From NCBI GenBank assembly GCA_023395255.1, contig JAEWZN010000003.1, positions 372,001-436,000 of the forward strand: a DNA stretch of 64,000 nt, written 5' to 3'. The notes under the pieces were generated by a model. It was not told the origin of the DNA. It did no database searches and saw only the letters and a list, made by a program, of their open reading frames with translations. The position numbers and the translations under genes are program-made. Shown here one piece after another: positions 8,398-17,786 of this stretch; position 1 is the first letter of the stretch, and every line of letters begins with the position of its first letter. This DNA is from Deferribacteres bacterium (GTDB taxonomy: Bacteria > Chrysiogenota > Deferribacteres > Deferribacterales > Geovibrionaceae).

Positions 8398-9921
8398 ATG
8401 AAACGTTTATTTTCCATCAGGTTGCTGCTGGCACTTATGGTTGCCGCAGTGTTCTCAATGCCCGCTTATGCGGAAAAAGTGTACAACGCTGATATAGTTG
8501 TTATCGGAGGCGGCGCAACAGGGCTTGCTGCCGGTGTACAGGCTAAGCTGCTTGGCGCTGATGTTATTATCCTTGAAAAACAGGGGATAACAGGCGGATC
8601 TGCTAACTTCGCAGAAGGGATTTTTGCTGCGGAAAGCCAGATGCAGAAAAGGCAGGGTATTGACGTATCCAAAAAGTTTGCTTTCAAGGCAATCATGGAA
8701 TACAGCCACTGGAGGGCAAATGCGCCTCTTGTAAGCGCTATAGTTGGCAAATCCGCTGAAACACTTGAGTGGCTTAAGGGTTTCGGTATCAATTATGAGT
8801 TCATAGGTGTTGGCGGCTTCGGCGGGCCCCTTACATGGCATGTTGTGGGCGGTGTCGAGATAGACGGCAAACACTATGAGCACGGTAAAGCGGTAATGAT
8901 GACGCTTGATAAAAAGTTCAGAGAACTTGGCGGCACTGTTCTTCTTAATACCGCAGGCAAGAAACTTGTAACTGACAAAGGCAAAATCAAAGGAGTTATT
9001 GCTGAAACCAAAGACGGTGAAAAAGTTATCGTAAACGCTAAGGCAGTTATAATAGGTACAGGCGGTTACGGAAACAACAAAGAAATGCTTAAACAGTACT
9101 CAAGGTTTCCTGAAGTCATTATGGTTGGCCAGACCGGAAAAGACGGAGACGGTATCCAGATGGCATGGGAAGCAGGCGCAGGAAAAGAAGGACAGGAGAT
9201 CATGATCTCTTACCGCCCCGGTCTTGCCGGTTTTTCAACAAAGTCTCACCTGATTGCTGCTGCTGTTCAGCCCTACCTTTTTGTTGACCCCAACGGAAGA
9301 AGATACACAGACGAGTACAACATAGCCGAATGGCCTTTCTCCGGTAATGCCCTTGAAAGAATAGGCGGCGTTGCTTACTCCATCTATGATGAAAACACCA
9401 GACAGCTTTTCCTTAAAGAAGGAATCCAGATGCCTCTGGGTGAGTGGGTAATCTACGGAACGAAGCTTACTCAGCTTGATGATGAGTTTAATAAAGAGCT
9501 TGCAAAAAATAACGGCAATGTTTTCAAAGTTAACACTATTGATGAAATAGCCGCCAAAATAGGCGCTGATCCTAAAGTTCTCAGGGAAACCATAGCGCGC
9601 AATAATAAAGCCGCTGCTGTTCATAAGGATGAGGAGTTCTACAAAGACTCTGACTTCCTCCGTCCGATTGAGAAAGGTCCCTTCTATGTTACTAAGCTTC
9701 GTCCCAGAGCTCTCGGAACGTTCGGCGGTATCAGAATAAATGAGAAAGCCGAAGCTGTAACTGCCGATGGTCAGACAATACCCGGCCTTTACGCAGGCGG
9801 TCTTGACGCAGGCGGAATGTACGGCGACAGCTACGATCTTGAAATGGGCGGCGCATGCTTCGCATTTGCTCTTAACTCCGGACGTATTGCCGCAGAAAAC
9901 GCTGTTAAGTATATGAAATAA
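8398..9921 (+). CDS. Periplasmic FAD-dependent reductase, flavocytochrome c/fumarate reductase superfamily
   Basis: 507 residues with a Sec signal peptide cleaved near AYA-E (residue 25), the FAD dinucleotide motif GGGATG (37-42) and the capping and C-terminal FAD regions of the family (IPGLYAGGLDAGG). The proton-donor arginine region is kept (Arg301/302 in NGRRYTDE). The fumarate-reductase HHTMGG segment is replaced by LGTFGG (439-444) and the C-terminal GANRLGG substrate arginine by GDSYDLEMGG. A substrate other than fumarate, perhaps another unsaturated acid, is therefore likely. Partner: the tetraheme cytochrome 66 bases upstream. Confidence 0.85.
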   Translation: MKRLFSIRLLLALMVAAVFSMPAYAEKVYNADIVVIGGGATGLAAGVQAKLLGADVIILEKQGITGGSANFAEGIFAAESQMQKRQGIDVSKKFAFKAIMEYSHWRANAPLVSAIVGKSAETLEWLKGFGINYEFIGVGGFGGPLTWHVVGGVEIDGKHYEHGKAVMMTLDKKFRELGGTVLLNTAGKKLVTDKGKIKGVIAETKDGEKVIVNAKAVIIGTGGYGNNKEMLKQYSRFPEVIMVGQTGKDGDGIQMAWEAGAGKEGQEIMISYRPGLAGFSTKSHLIAAAVQPYLFVDPNGRRYTDEYNIAEWPFSGNALERIGGVAYSIYDENTRQLFLKEGIQMPLGEWVIYGTKLTQLDDEFNKELAKNNGNVFKVNTIDEIAAKIGADPKVLRETIARNNKAAAVHKDEEFYKDSDFLRPIEKGPFYVTKLRPRALGTFGGIRINEKAEAVTADGQTIPGLYAGGLDAGGMYGDSYDLEMGGACFAFALNSGRIAAENAVKYMK

Positions 9922-9933
9922 TCACTTTCTTTC

Positions 9934-9963
9934 GCCGCCGCAGACGCGGCGGCATTCTTTTAT
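9934..9963 (+). terminator. Terminator-like hairpin after the flavoprotein gene
   Basis: GCCGCCGC (9934-9941), loop AGAC, GCGGCGGC (9946-9953), followed by ATTCTTTTATT. It lies 11 bases before the porin start, so some read-through is needed if the porin is in the same transcript. Confidence 0.85.
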
Positions 9964-9974
9964 TGGAGGATTAA

Positions 9975-11204
9975 ATGAGGTTTTTTGCTTTATTAATAAG
10001 CTTTATCACGCTGGTTACCGGCTCTGCCGCATACGCAGCAGATAACATTAAAGATGCTTTTGAACAGGGAAGCCTTAAGGGTGAATTAAGAGGCTACTAC
10101 TTTGAAAGGGATTTTGAAGACAGCAAAGACAGGGCGGATCTTGCCGCAGGTACATTATTTTATTACCGCACAGCCGCAGTCAACGGTTTGAGCGCCGGAG
10201 TGGCATTTGCTTCTGCAAGTGACATCGGCGACAATGACGATAAAATGGTCTACGGGCTTGTCAAAGGCTTCGGAACTTCAAAGCATGAAAGTTTCAACCG
10301 TCTTCAGGAATATTATATTCAGGGAGAATGGTTTGATACCAAAATCAAATACGGTGCTCAGGAAATTAACACTCCTTTCATGAGCGGTCATGACATCAGG
10401 CTTCTTCCCAAAACATACAGAGGACTCTCTGTGGTTAACAACAGTATCAAAAACCTTGAGCTGTCCGGTTACTATATCACCGATTTTCAGGGGTGGTGGG
10501 ACGATGAATTTGTATCAATGATTTCTGTAAGCGGTGAAGAAGTTGACAGAGATCTTGTTGTGGGCGGGGTTAAGTACACTTTGCCGATTGATGCCGTGAA
10601 AATACAGCTTCAGGGCTGGAAATACTACATGAACGATGTTTTCGATACCTCATTTCTGAAAGCATACACTTCAAAGAAAATCGGCGACTACGACCTGTTC
10701 TTCACTCCATCTGTTCTGTTCCAGAAATCTGTAGGAAAAGAGCTTGGCGGAAGAGAGTTTGATACCTATCAGTACGGGTTTAACACCGGAGTGCGCGCTC
10801 ACGGCTTTAATATAGCCGCATACTATGCAAAAACCGGAGATGACGAGCTCTATGTTCCATGGGGTGATGAAAAAGTCATTATTCAGCAGATCAACGCAGC
10901 AGGCAGAGCGGATGAAGAAGCCTACGCTCTGAGGGTTGAATACGATTTCTCTAAAATCGGAATAAAAGGCCTCAGCGCATATGTTTTTCACACATATTAT
11001 GATGCCAACGAGCTCCAGTACTCAACCCAGAAGGCTAAGGACATAAATGAAACTGACCTGAGCGCTCAGTATAATTTTTCCGGCGCGCTTGACGGCTTCA
11101 GCGTACGTGTCCGCTATGCGATGATAGATGCAGAAGGCGGTGAAAACTTTAACGATTTCAGAGTCTACCTCAGATATAACTTTGCCTTAAACGGCAAGAA
11201 ATAA
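9975..11204 (+). CDS. OprD-like outer membrane porin
   Basis: 409 residues: signal peptide ending AAYA-A (about residue 21), then repeating amphipathic beta strands ending in a C-terminal aromatic strand (RYNFALNGKK). The NTPFMSGHDIRLLPKTYRGLSV segment is typical of the OprD family, whose members admit small carboxylates and amino acids. Lying behind the reductase, it probably lets the electron acceptor through the outer membrane. ATG with TGGAGG upstream. Confidence 0.8.
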   Translation: MRFFALLISFITLVTGSAAYAADNIKDAFEQGSLKGELRGYYFERDFEDSKDRADLAAGTLFYYRTAAVNGLSAGVAFASASDIGDNDDKMVYGLVKGFGTSKHESFNRLQEYYIQGEWFDTKIKYGAQEINTPFMSGHDIRLLPKTYRGLSVVNNSIKNLELSGYYITDFQGWWDDEFVSMISVSGEEVDRDLVVGGVKYTLPIDAVKIQLQGWKYYMNDVFDTSFLKAYTSKKIGDYDLFFTPSVLFQKSVGKELGGREFDTYQYGFNTGVRAHGFNIAAYYAKTGDDELYVPWGDEKVIIQQINAAGRADEEAYALRVEYDFSKIGIKGLSAYVFHTYYDANELQYSTQKAKDINETDLSAQYNFSGALDGFSVRVRYAMIDAEGGENFNDFRVYLRYNFALNGKK

Positions 11205-11223
11205 CAGTCTTTTGACCTCCTGT

Positions 11224-11299
11224 CCGCCTGTTTCCGCAGCATCACACAGCAGGCGGGCATAACGTAACAGCCGGACACGCTTCCACGGGCGTGTCCGGC
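11224..11299 (+). other. Two strong hairpins between porin and MFS genes
   Basis: First hairpin: CCGCCTG (11224-11230) with CAGGCGG (11250-11256). Second: GCCGGACACGC (11270-11280), loop of 8, GCGTGTCCGGC (11289-11299), a perfect 11-bp stem. Neither is followed by a T-run. They may slow or partly stop transcription or protect mRNA ends. Confidence 0.6.
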
Positions 11300-11320
11300 T
11301 CCTCCTCAACGGATTTTGAT

Positions 11321-12517
11321 ATGGAAAACAGAAAGCTGTTTACTGCGCTTTTTATTATAAATTTCTGCATAACCCTCGGTTACGGGGTTGTGGACTCCTT
11401 TTTTTCCCTGTACGTGTTTGAACTGGGAGCCAGAGGGGCGCTTCTCGGTGTTCCTCTGGCTTTCTACTCAGTCTCGAAGATATTTTTCAGTGTTCCGGCA
11501 GGGAATGCTGTTTCGGATTCCGGGGCAGGGCGGGTGCTTGTGCTTTCCGTTGTATGTTTCTGCTTGGTATCATGCGGTTACCTCTTTGCAGGGAGTGTCA
11601 GCGCAGTGGTCATTCTGCGTATATTTCAGGGTGCTGCCTGTGCGGCTTTCCGTGCATCGGTTCTTGCTGTTCTGGGGAACAATACCCGTAAGGCCAGCTT
11701 TGCATCAGTGAGCGGAACCTTTGATATGTCATTTTACGGTGCGTTGGGCGCTGGACCTCTGGTGGGCGGCGCAGTGAGAAATTCAGCAGGGTTTGACGGG
11801 GTTTTCATTCTGCTTGCAGCCCTGTGTGCTGTTTCACTCCTGATTGTTCTCTTTACCGGAGCAGCAGGAATCAGCAGCAAAAAAGAAAAGGAAAACATCA
11901 ATACCCTGCCATTCCGTCCGGGTATAAGGTATATCGGCCTAGTATCATTCATTTTTTTCCGGGCATTCGGAATATCTTCATGCGCAGCATTTCTTCCGCT
12001 TTTTATAGAGCACGGCATGAAGCTGGACAGTTTCCGCTCAGGCATTGTTCTTTGTGTATCAACTGTTTTTATGACTTTCAGTCTGCGCCCTCTGAGTGTG
12101 CTGAACAGATTTTTTCCCCTTAAAAATGTAATAGGTTTCGGCGGCGCTGCTGCATCTGCAATGTATCTCTTTATTCCGTTTGCTTCCGGTTTTTCAGGCT
12201 TGGTGTTAGTCTGCGCAGGAGTGGGTTTTTTCGGCGCATTATCACAGCCTGCCTGTACCGCTGCTCTGTTTGAAGAGGGCGAAAAACTGGGTATGGGCAG
12301 AGCCATAGGAGTATTTAATCTTATTATGAATATGGGGCTTGCGGCGGGGCCTCTGGCAGGGTCATTAATCTACGGTGCTTTTGGTTCCGGTGCGGTTTTC
12401 TTTTTTTCCGGTGCTGCGGGTATTGGCGGAACTGTGATTTTTCTTTTTCTTGCTGCATGCGGGAACGGTAAAATGATTTATAATGAGGCTATGCCGCGGT
12501 TCAAAACAGAGGCATAG
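11321..12517 (+). CDS. Major facilitator superfamily transporter
   Basis: 398-residue inner-membrane carrier with twelve predicted hydrophobic segments and a central charged loop (SSKKEKENINT). ATG at 11321 is preferred to the GTG at 11291, which lies inside a perfect hairpin. The substrate cannot be assigned; position behind the reductase and porin suggests uptake or exchange of the same acid or its product. The stop codon is inside a terminator stem. Confidence 0.8.
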   Translation: MENRKLFTALFIINFCITLGYGVVDSFFSLYVFELGARGALLGVPLAFYSVSKIFFSVPAGNAVSDSGAGRVLVLSVVCFCLVSCGYLFAGSVSAVVILRIFQGAACAAFRASVLAVLGNNTRKASFASVSGTFDMSFYGALGAGPLVGGAVRNSAGFDGVFILLAALCAVSLLIVLFTGAAGISSKKEKENINTLPFRPGIRYIGLVSFIFFRAFGISSCAAFLPLFIEHGMKLDSFRSGIVLCVSTVFMTFSLRPLSVLNRFFPLKNVIGFGGAAASAMYLFIPFASGFSGLVLVCAGVGFFGALSQPACTAALFEEGEKLGMGRAIGVFNLIMNMGLAAGPLAGSLIYGAFGSGAVFFFSGAAGIGGTVIFLFLAACGNGKMIYNEAMPRFKTEA

Positions 12518-12535
12518 CCTGTATTCTTTATTTTT
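12486..12535 (+). terminator. Terminator overlapping the end of the MFS gene
   Basis: AGGCTATGCC (12486-12495) and GGCATAGCCT (12511-12520) form a perfect 10-bp stem followed by GTATTCTTTATTTTT. The last codons and the TAG stop (12515-12517) are inside the 3' arm. Confidence 0.85.
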
Positions 12536-13931
12536 CTGCCGGTTTCTCAGGCATTTTCCAGCCTCCTCCCAGCACCTTGAACATATCAACCGCCGCATTT
12601 ATCCGCGTCAGGCGCAGAGAGGCCAGCTGATCCCTTGCCTGAAAGAGCGAGGTCTGGGCATCCAGAACATCAGACAGGCTGGACGAACCTTCCCTGTACG
12701 TAATCTCTGTAAGGCGGAGAGAATGCTCAAGCTTGGCTGTTGTCTGGTTTTGGATCTCCTCTCTTTCCTCTCCGTATTTAACGGAATTGAGAGCATCCTC
12801 AACCTCCTGCAGTGCTGTCAGTACCGATTTGCGGTAGTTTTCCGCCAGCACCCGCTTCTGCGATTCGCTTATCTGTATCTGGCTTCGTCTTGTTCCGCCG
12901 TCAAATATTGACTGAACCACTGAGGCTGACAATCCTATGCTTGCCGCAGGATTTGTGAGGGAGAGCAGGGCATCCGTTGCCAGCCCTGTGGAGCCGGAGA
13001 GTGAGAGGGAGGGAAAAAGAGCCGCTCTGGCTGCTTCAACATTTGCATCGGCGGCGGCTATCTGCGCCTCTGCCTTTGCCAGATCCGGCCTTCTCAGCAG
13101 AAGATCTGAGGGCAGCCCTGCAGAAATTTCAGGTATTTTCAGTTCATTAAAGCTGTCTGTGGCGGTTTTGAAATCCTGCGGGGCAGTTCCAGTTAGAACT
13201 GCAAGGGCGTTCAGTGTCTGTTTTTTCTCCTCTTCAAGGGATAGAAGGGTGCTTTTTCTGCTGAGAACCGTGGATTCCTGATTAAGAAGTTCTGATTTAA
13301 GCGCACTGCCGTTATTGTATTTTGACTGAACTATCTTCAGAATCCGTTCGGCAGTTTCGAGGTTGCTTTCTGCGTATTCAATCCTTTTTTCCAGTGCGAG
13401 AAGCTGAAAATAACCGTTTGCCACCCCAGATGTGAGTGTAAGCTTCACCGCGTCATAGTCGTAACCGGCTGCTTTCAGTGACTCACCGGCTCCGCGCACC
13501 TGTGCTGATATTTTGCCCCAGAGATCCACCTCATAGCTTACACCGAGGGAAAGGCTGGTTGATTCGCTTGTTCTTGCCGAACCTTCCGAAGGGAAATTCC
13601 GGCTGACTGATGAGCCGCCGTTAAGATTAACAGACGGAAACATGGCTGCTCCGGTACTTTTCAACTGCGCCTTTGCCTGTATTATGCTTTCAGCGGCAGT
13701 TGCGATGTCCGGGCTCTGCTCAAGGCTTTTGTCAATCAGTTCTGCCAGTATCTGTGAGTTGAAGCTCTTCCACCATTCAGCATCTATTGAGGCAGATTTG
13801 TTGTCATGCACGGCAGACCATGAAACAGGCATGGCGGGCGGAGTGAAAGTTTCCGCCTGTTTTGCGGCGCACCCGGCAGAAAAGAGCAGGGCGGACGCGC
13901 ACAGAGTGTATGTTATTTTACGTATTATCAT
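12528..13931 (-). CDS. Outer membrane efflux lipoprotein, TolC/NodT (OprM) family
   Basis: 467-residue outer-membrane channel of tripartite efflux pumps. Signal peptide with lipobox LLFSAGC places the lipidated cysteine at about residue 20. Two repeated OEP domains with long coiled-coil helices follow; the GLPSDLLLRRPDLAKAEAQIAAADANVEAARA motif between repeats is diagnostic. It is the last gene of the macA-macB operon and supplies the exit duct of that pump. Confidence 0.92.
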   Translation of the reverse strand: MIIRKITYTLCASALLFSAGCAAKQAETFTPPAMPVSWSAVHDNKSASIDAEWWKSFNSQILAELIDKSLEQSPDIATAAESIIQAKAQLKSTGAAMFPSVNLNGGSSVSRNFPSEGSARTSESTSLSLGVSYEVDLWGKISAQVRGAGESLKAAGYDYDAVKLTLTSGVANGYFQLLALEKRIEYAESNLETAERILKIVQSKYNNGSALKSELLNQESTVLSRKSTLLSLEEEKKQTLNALAVLTGTAPQDFKTATDSFNELKIPEISAGLPSDLLLRRPDLAKAEAQIAAADANVEAARAALFPSLSLSGSTGLATDALLSLTNPAASIGLSASVVQSIFDGGTRRSQIQISESQKRVLAENYRKSVLTALQEVEDALNSVKYGEEREEIQNQTTAKLEHSLRLTEITYREGSSSLSDVLDAQTSLFQARDQLASLRLTRINAAVDMFKVLGGGWKMPEKPAEK

Positions 13932-13940
13932 ATTTAACCT

Positions 13941-15881
13941 CTATTCCGAAGCAAGAGCAGTAACGGGGTTCAGACCTGCCGCCTTTCTGGCGGGCAGATA
14001 GCCGAATATAAGCCCTGTCGCGAAGGCACAGCCGAAAGCGGCGATTACCGGAGTCATTTCATATTTTACAGGCATGCCGAAAGCGGCAACAGCACCGGCA
14101 GTACCTATACCTGCCGCCACACCGATGAGTCCGCCGAGGGCTGAGACCGTGACTGCTTCGATGAGGAACTGCTGGAGTATGTTCCGCATTCTGGCTCCTG
14201 TGGCCATGCGTATGCCTATTTCCCTTGTGCGCTCGGTTACTGAGACAAGCATTATGTTCATTACGCCTATTCCCCCTACCAGAAGCGATATTGCGGCTAT
14301 GGAGCCCAGAAGTATTGTCATGGTGTTCTGCGTTTCGGAAACGTTTTCGATCAGCGATGCCATGTTTCGTATCTGGAAGTCCTCCACTCCGCCGTGCATA
14401 GCGAGAATAGCCGTAAAAACTGCATCCTGCGTTTCGCTTATGATTGATGTGTCCTTAACCGCAACGGTTATATTGCGCAGATAGTTCTGCCCGGTAATAC
14501 GCAGACTGCCTGTGGTGTACGGAACAAATATAATGTCATCCTGATCCTGTCCGCCCAGACCTGCGCCCATTTCAGCCATAATTCCTATTACCTGAAACGG
14601 AATATTGTTGATGAGTATGTAGTTTCCCACCGGTTCCTTACCGCTGAAAAGAGCATCGGCAACTGTTTTGCCCAAAACAGCCACTGTGGCGTAAAGGTCT
14701 TGGTCCTCATCGGTGAAGAAAGTTCCGTCTGTTACTTTCCAGTTTCTGGCGATGATATAGTCCGGCGAGGTTCCGTTTATGCGTGTGGAGTGGTCAGATT
14801 CCTCAAACCTTACCGTTACGGAGCTTTCCTGTTCCGGTACTGCCGCTAATATGTTCGGAAGGTCTTTTATCGCTTTCACATCATCCGGAACAAGGGTGGC
14901 GATATTTGAGCGCCCCCTCATGTTCGGCGCTCCGGGGCGGACATTCATCAGGTTGCTGCCCAGAGAGCTTATTCTGTCCACAACCTCCTGCTTTGCGCCG
15001 TCACCTATGGCCAGCATGGTTATAACAGAGGCTACGCCGATGACTATTCCCAGCAGAGTGAGTATTGTTCTGAAAACATTGCTCCTGAGTGATCGCACTG
15101 CGGTTTTTGAGGCCTCAGCCAGCTCTGCGAACCTTGAAACCTTCTCCGGTTCCGGACGGTATATCTCCGGTTTTTCCGGTGCGGTCTTTATCTGTGTGTC
15201 GCTTAATATTTTTCCGTCGCTTATTTCTATTATTCTGTCTGCGTATTCGGCTATTCTTCGTTCGTGGGTAATGAGTATTACTGTGTGCCCCTTGGCTGAA
15301 AGCTCACCGAGGAGTTTCATCACCTCTGTGCCGCTTTTGCTGTCCAATGCTCCGGTGGGTTCATCAGCCAGGATTATACGCCCCCCGTTCATCAGTGCGC
15401 GGGCTACTGAAACCCTCTGCTGCTGCCCGCCGGAAAGCTGTGACGGGCGATGGTGGGTTCTGTCGTCCAGCCCCAGATCTGTTAAAAGTTCAATTGCTCT
15501 TTTCCTGCGGGCATGCTGGGGAATGCCTGCATAAACCGCCGGAACCTCGGTGTTTTCCGCCGCAGTTGCAGTGCTTATGAGGTTGTAGCTCTGGAATATG
15601 AAGCCGAATTCCTCGCGCCGGAGTCTGGCCAGATCGTCTTTGCCGAGGTGTGACACATCTTCTCCCATGAAAAGATACGTGCCGTCCGTGGGCTGATCCA
15701 GACAGCCGAGAATGTTCATCAGGGTGGATTTTCCTGAGCCGGAAGCGCCCATTATGGCTACAAACTCGCCCTGATGTATTCTGAGATCTATTCCGTGGAG
15801 AACCTCAACAGAGAGCTCGCCTGTTTTATATGTTTTGTAAATGCCACGGAGGTCTATCAGGGGCATCCTGTTTCCGTTCAT
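13941..15881 (-). CDS. macB: MacB-type ABC transporter, fused ATPase and FtsX-like permease
   Basis: 646 residues. N-terminal ATPase with Walker [10 protein letters not shown] (residues 45-53), signature [15 protein letters not shown], Walker [17 protein letters not shown] linker, one transmembrane segment, a periplasmic MacB domain, then three C-terminal transmembrane helices including the [24 protein letters not shown] signature follow. Works as a dimer with MacA to drive export of peptides, macrolides or lipids; the substrate here is unknown. Its ATG overlaps the macA stop codon by one base. Confidence 0.95.
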   Translation of the reverse strand: MNGNRMPLIDLRGIYKTYKTGELSVEVLHGIDLRIHQGEFVAIMGASGSGKSTLMNILGCLDQPTDGTYLFMGEDVSHLGKDDLARLRREEFGFIFQSYNLISTATAAENTEVPAVYAGIPQHARRKRAIELLTDLGLDDRTHHRPSQLSGGQQQRVSVARALMNGGRIILADEPTGALDSKSGTEVMKLLGELSAKGHTVILITHERRIAEYADRIIEISDGKILSDTQIKTAPEKPEIYRPEPEKVSRFAELAEASKTAVRSLRSNVFRTILTLLGIVIGVASVITMLAIGDGAKQEVVDRISSLGSNLMNVRPGAPNMRGRSNIATLVPDDVKAIKDLPNILAAVPEQESSVTVRFEESDHSTRINGTSPDYIIARNWKVTDGTFFTDEDQDLYATVAVLGKTVADALFSGKEPVGNYILINNIPFQVIGIMAEMGAGLGGQDQDDIIFVPYTTGSLRITGQNYLRNITVAVKDTSIISETQDAVFTAILAMHGGVEDFQIRNMASLIENVSETQNTMTILLGSIAAISLLVGGIGVMNIMLVSVTERTREIGIRMATGARMRNILQQFLIEAVTVSALGGLIGVAAGIGTAGAVAAFGMPVKYEMTPVIAAFGCAFATGLIFGYLPARKAAGLNPVTALASE

Positions 15882-17182
15882 CAGCGCATCCCCGGCATAC
15901 CCATCCCGGGAGGCCCGCCGAAGCTGTTGTTCTGAGTGGCTTTCTTGGTTTCAGACGGGTAAAGGAGCACTGTTTCCCCTTCGTTCAGACCTTCCAGCAC
16001 CTGAGCCTGAATACGGTTTGAGATCCCTATTTTTACTGTTCTTGTCTCAGATGTTCCGTCAGGTTTTATAACTGTTGCTTCCGCCGCTGACTGCTGAACA
16101 GAATTTTCCTGCTGCCTTCTTTTGCGCGGCTTCTGGCCTTCTGCGGCTGTGTCATTCTCCCGCGGACGGCGTACTGCTTCCGTCGGTTCCGCCGGGGATA
16201 CAGCTTTTACCGCCGCCACAGGCACAAGAAGCGTGTCACGGGCAGATGCTGTTATGAAGAATACCTGTGCAGTCATCTGCGGGAGTAAGCTGCGTTCTGT
16301 GTTTTCCACATCAAAGAGCGCGTTGTACAGTACAACATTATTCTCTGTGGTAGGTGTGGGCTCAATGCGCCTCAGTTCTCCGTACCATCTTCTTCCCTGG
16401 CTGCCCAGAGTTGTGAAGTATGCTCTTATGCCTGTTTTGAGCTTTATGATGTCCGCTTCGGAAACTTCCGTCTGAACAGTCATTGTAGTGAGATCAGCTA
16501 TCTGGAGTATGGTCGGTGCTGACTGGTTGGCGTTCAGTGTCTGCCCCTGACGTGCGCTGACAGAAACCACAGTGCCGTTCATCGGAGCGTAAATTTTGGT
16601 ATAGTTCAGGTTCGCCTCATCTGCTCTGAGGTCTGATTCTGTCTGTTCTATCTGCGCCTTGAGCATTTCAAGCTGTGCGGCGGCTGATTTGTGGCTGGCC
16701 TCAGCGTTCTGAACTGTCTCAAGGGTTGTGGCATCTTCGCTGTAGAGATTCTGCTGGCGTGCGAGCTGGCTCACCGCAAGAGAAAGCTGTGCTTCCCTGT
16801 CCTTAAGCTGAGCGCGCTGATAGCGGAGCTGAGCACGGCTGGCATCAACCTGAGCCATAAAAAGGGTAGGGTCGATCTCTGCCAGAAGTTCTCCTGTTTT
16901 GACTTCGCTCCCCACCTCGACATGTATTTTTGTAAGCTGTCCTGAAACCTGCGCGCCCACATCAACATAATCAAGGGGTTGCAATGTTCCCGTTGCCGAT
17001 ACCAGAACCTCGATATTTCCCCTCTGAACCTGTGCGGTTGCCCTTGCTGAAACGGCATTACGCTTGGAGGAAATGTCTTTCCACAGGTTGAATGCTGTCA
17101 CTGCAATGATTACCGCTATGGCGGCGGATACGGTAAAAAAAAGTACTCTTTTTGTTTTTGATGGTGCATTTTTTCTGTTCAT
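15881..17182 (-). CDS. macA: MacA-type periplasmic adaptor (membrane fusion protein)
   Basis: 433 residues: N-terminal membrane anchor (about 11-33), first lipoyl half, alpha-helical hairpin (about 110-195), second lipoyl half ([16 protein letters not shown]) and beta-barrel. Unusual features are a charged R/E/Q-rich insert at about 329-369 and a Gly/Pro/Met-rich tail ([10 protein letters not shown]). ATG at 17182 has TAGGGA upstream and is preferred to a TTG five codons earlier. First gene of the macA-macB-OMF operon. Confidence 0.93.
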   Translation of the reverse strand: MNRKNAPSKTKRVLFFTVSAAIAVIIAVTAFNLWKDISSKRNAVSARATAQVQRGNIEVLVSATGTLQPLDYVDVGAQVSGQLTKIHVEVGSEVKTGELLAEIDPTLFMAQVDASRAQLRYQRAQLKDREAQLSLAVSQLARQQNLYSEDATTLETVQNAEASHKSAAAQLEMLKAQIEQTESDLRADEANLNYTKIYAPMNGTVVSVSARQGQTLNANQSAPTILQIADLTTMTVQTEVSEADIIKLKTGIRAYFTTLGSQGRRWYGELRRIEPTPTTENNVVLYNALFDVENTERSLLPQMTAQVFFITASARDTLLVPVAAVKAVSPAEPTEAVRRPRENDTAAEGQKPRKRRQQENSVQQSAAEATVIKPDGTSETRTVKIGISNRIQAQVLEGLNEGETVLLYPSETKKATQNNSFGGPPGMGMPGMR

Positions 17183-17501
17183 TTCAATCCCTATCAATAT
17201 AAATCATACAGGCAACAGACTTTTCTGAGATTCTGATTGCCGTATTCGTTATCAGCAATATTTGTGCCTTTACTATGGTTTAAGGCAAATGACTTGTAAC
17301 TAAGGGTGAAAAAAAGTGTAACCGCTTTTGTGCAGTGTATTTTCTGCTCAAATATGTGCAAATTATTCATACTTCTCCATTCTCCTTAAAAGCAAGAAGC
17401 CGCACCGACCTACAGGAAGCGGTGCGACTTCAAGTTATAAGACAAAATTAAACCATACTAATTCAATGACGGGTTAATTTTGCCCAGGGGTAACACTGAA
17501 A
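17183..17501. other. Intergenic region between macA and the DUF3325 gene
   Basis: About 320 bases upstream of macA and downstream of the minus-strand iron module. Apart from the hairpin at 17397-17430 I see no gene; the 17200-17390 part is AT-rich and presumably holds the macA promoter, but no convincing -35/-10 pair stands out. Confidence 0.5.
17397..17430 (-). terminator. Probable terminator of the first PepSY iron module
   Basis: AAGCCGCACCG (17397-17407) pairs with CGGTGCGACTT (17420-17430) with one mismatch. On the minus strand the stem is followed by CTTGCTTTTAAGG, a modest U-tract. Confidence 0.6.
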
Positions 17502-17786
17502 TTATTTTATTGCTTTCACAGGGGCGTATGACAAAAGCATCACCAGAACACTTCCGGAAACACTTATGATGCCGAACCAGACGCTCAGGCCTATTGCTGT
17601 TCCCCAGTTTGCTGTGCAGGGAAATACAGATACAAGAAGCAGAAGCCATCCGGCAGACCGGAGCGCGAGTTTTTCCTTTGCTCCGGGTATGCCGTTTCTG
17701 AACTGCTGCCAGTGCCTGTCCAGTGTCAGTGCGAGGGCGGAAAAGCCGATGAACGATATAATAAGCGACATTATTCCGTAAACCAT
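17502..17786 (-). CDS. DUF3325 family small membrane protein
   Basis: 94 residues, three hydrophobic segments and the family-like ALALTLDRHWQQ... and GLSVWFGIISVSGSVLVMLLSYAP blocks. DUF3325 genes typically sit after PepSY membrane proteins in iron/siderophore uptake clusters; molecular role unknown. Its start overlaps the stop of the PepSY gene. A paralogue lies at 28518-28862. Confidence 0.82.
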   Translation of the reverse strand: MVYGIMSLIISFIGFSALALTLDRHWQQFRNGIPGAKEKLALRSAGWLLLLVSVFPCTANWGTAIGLSVWFGIISVSGSVLVMLLSYAPVKAIK

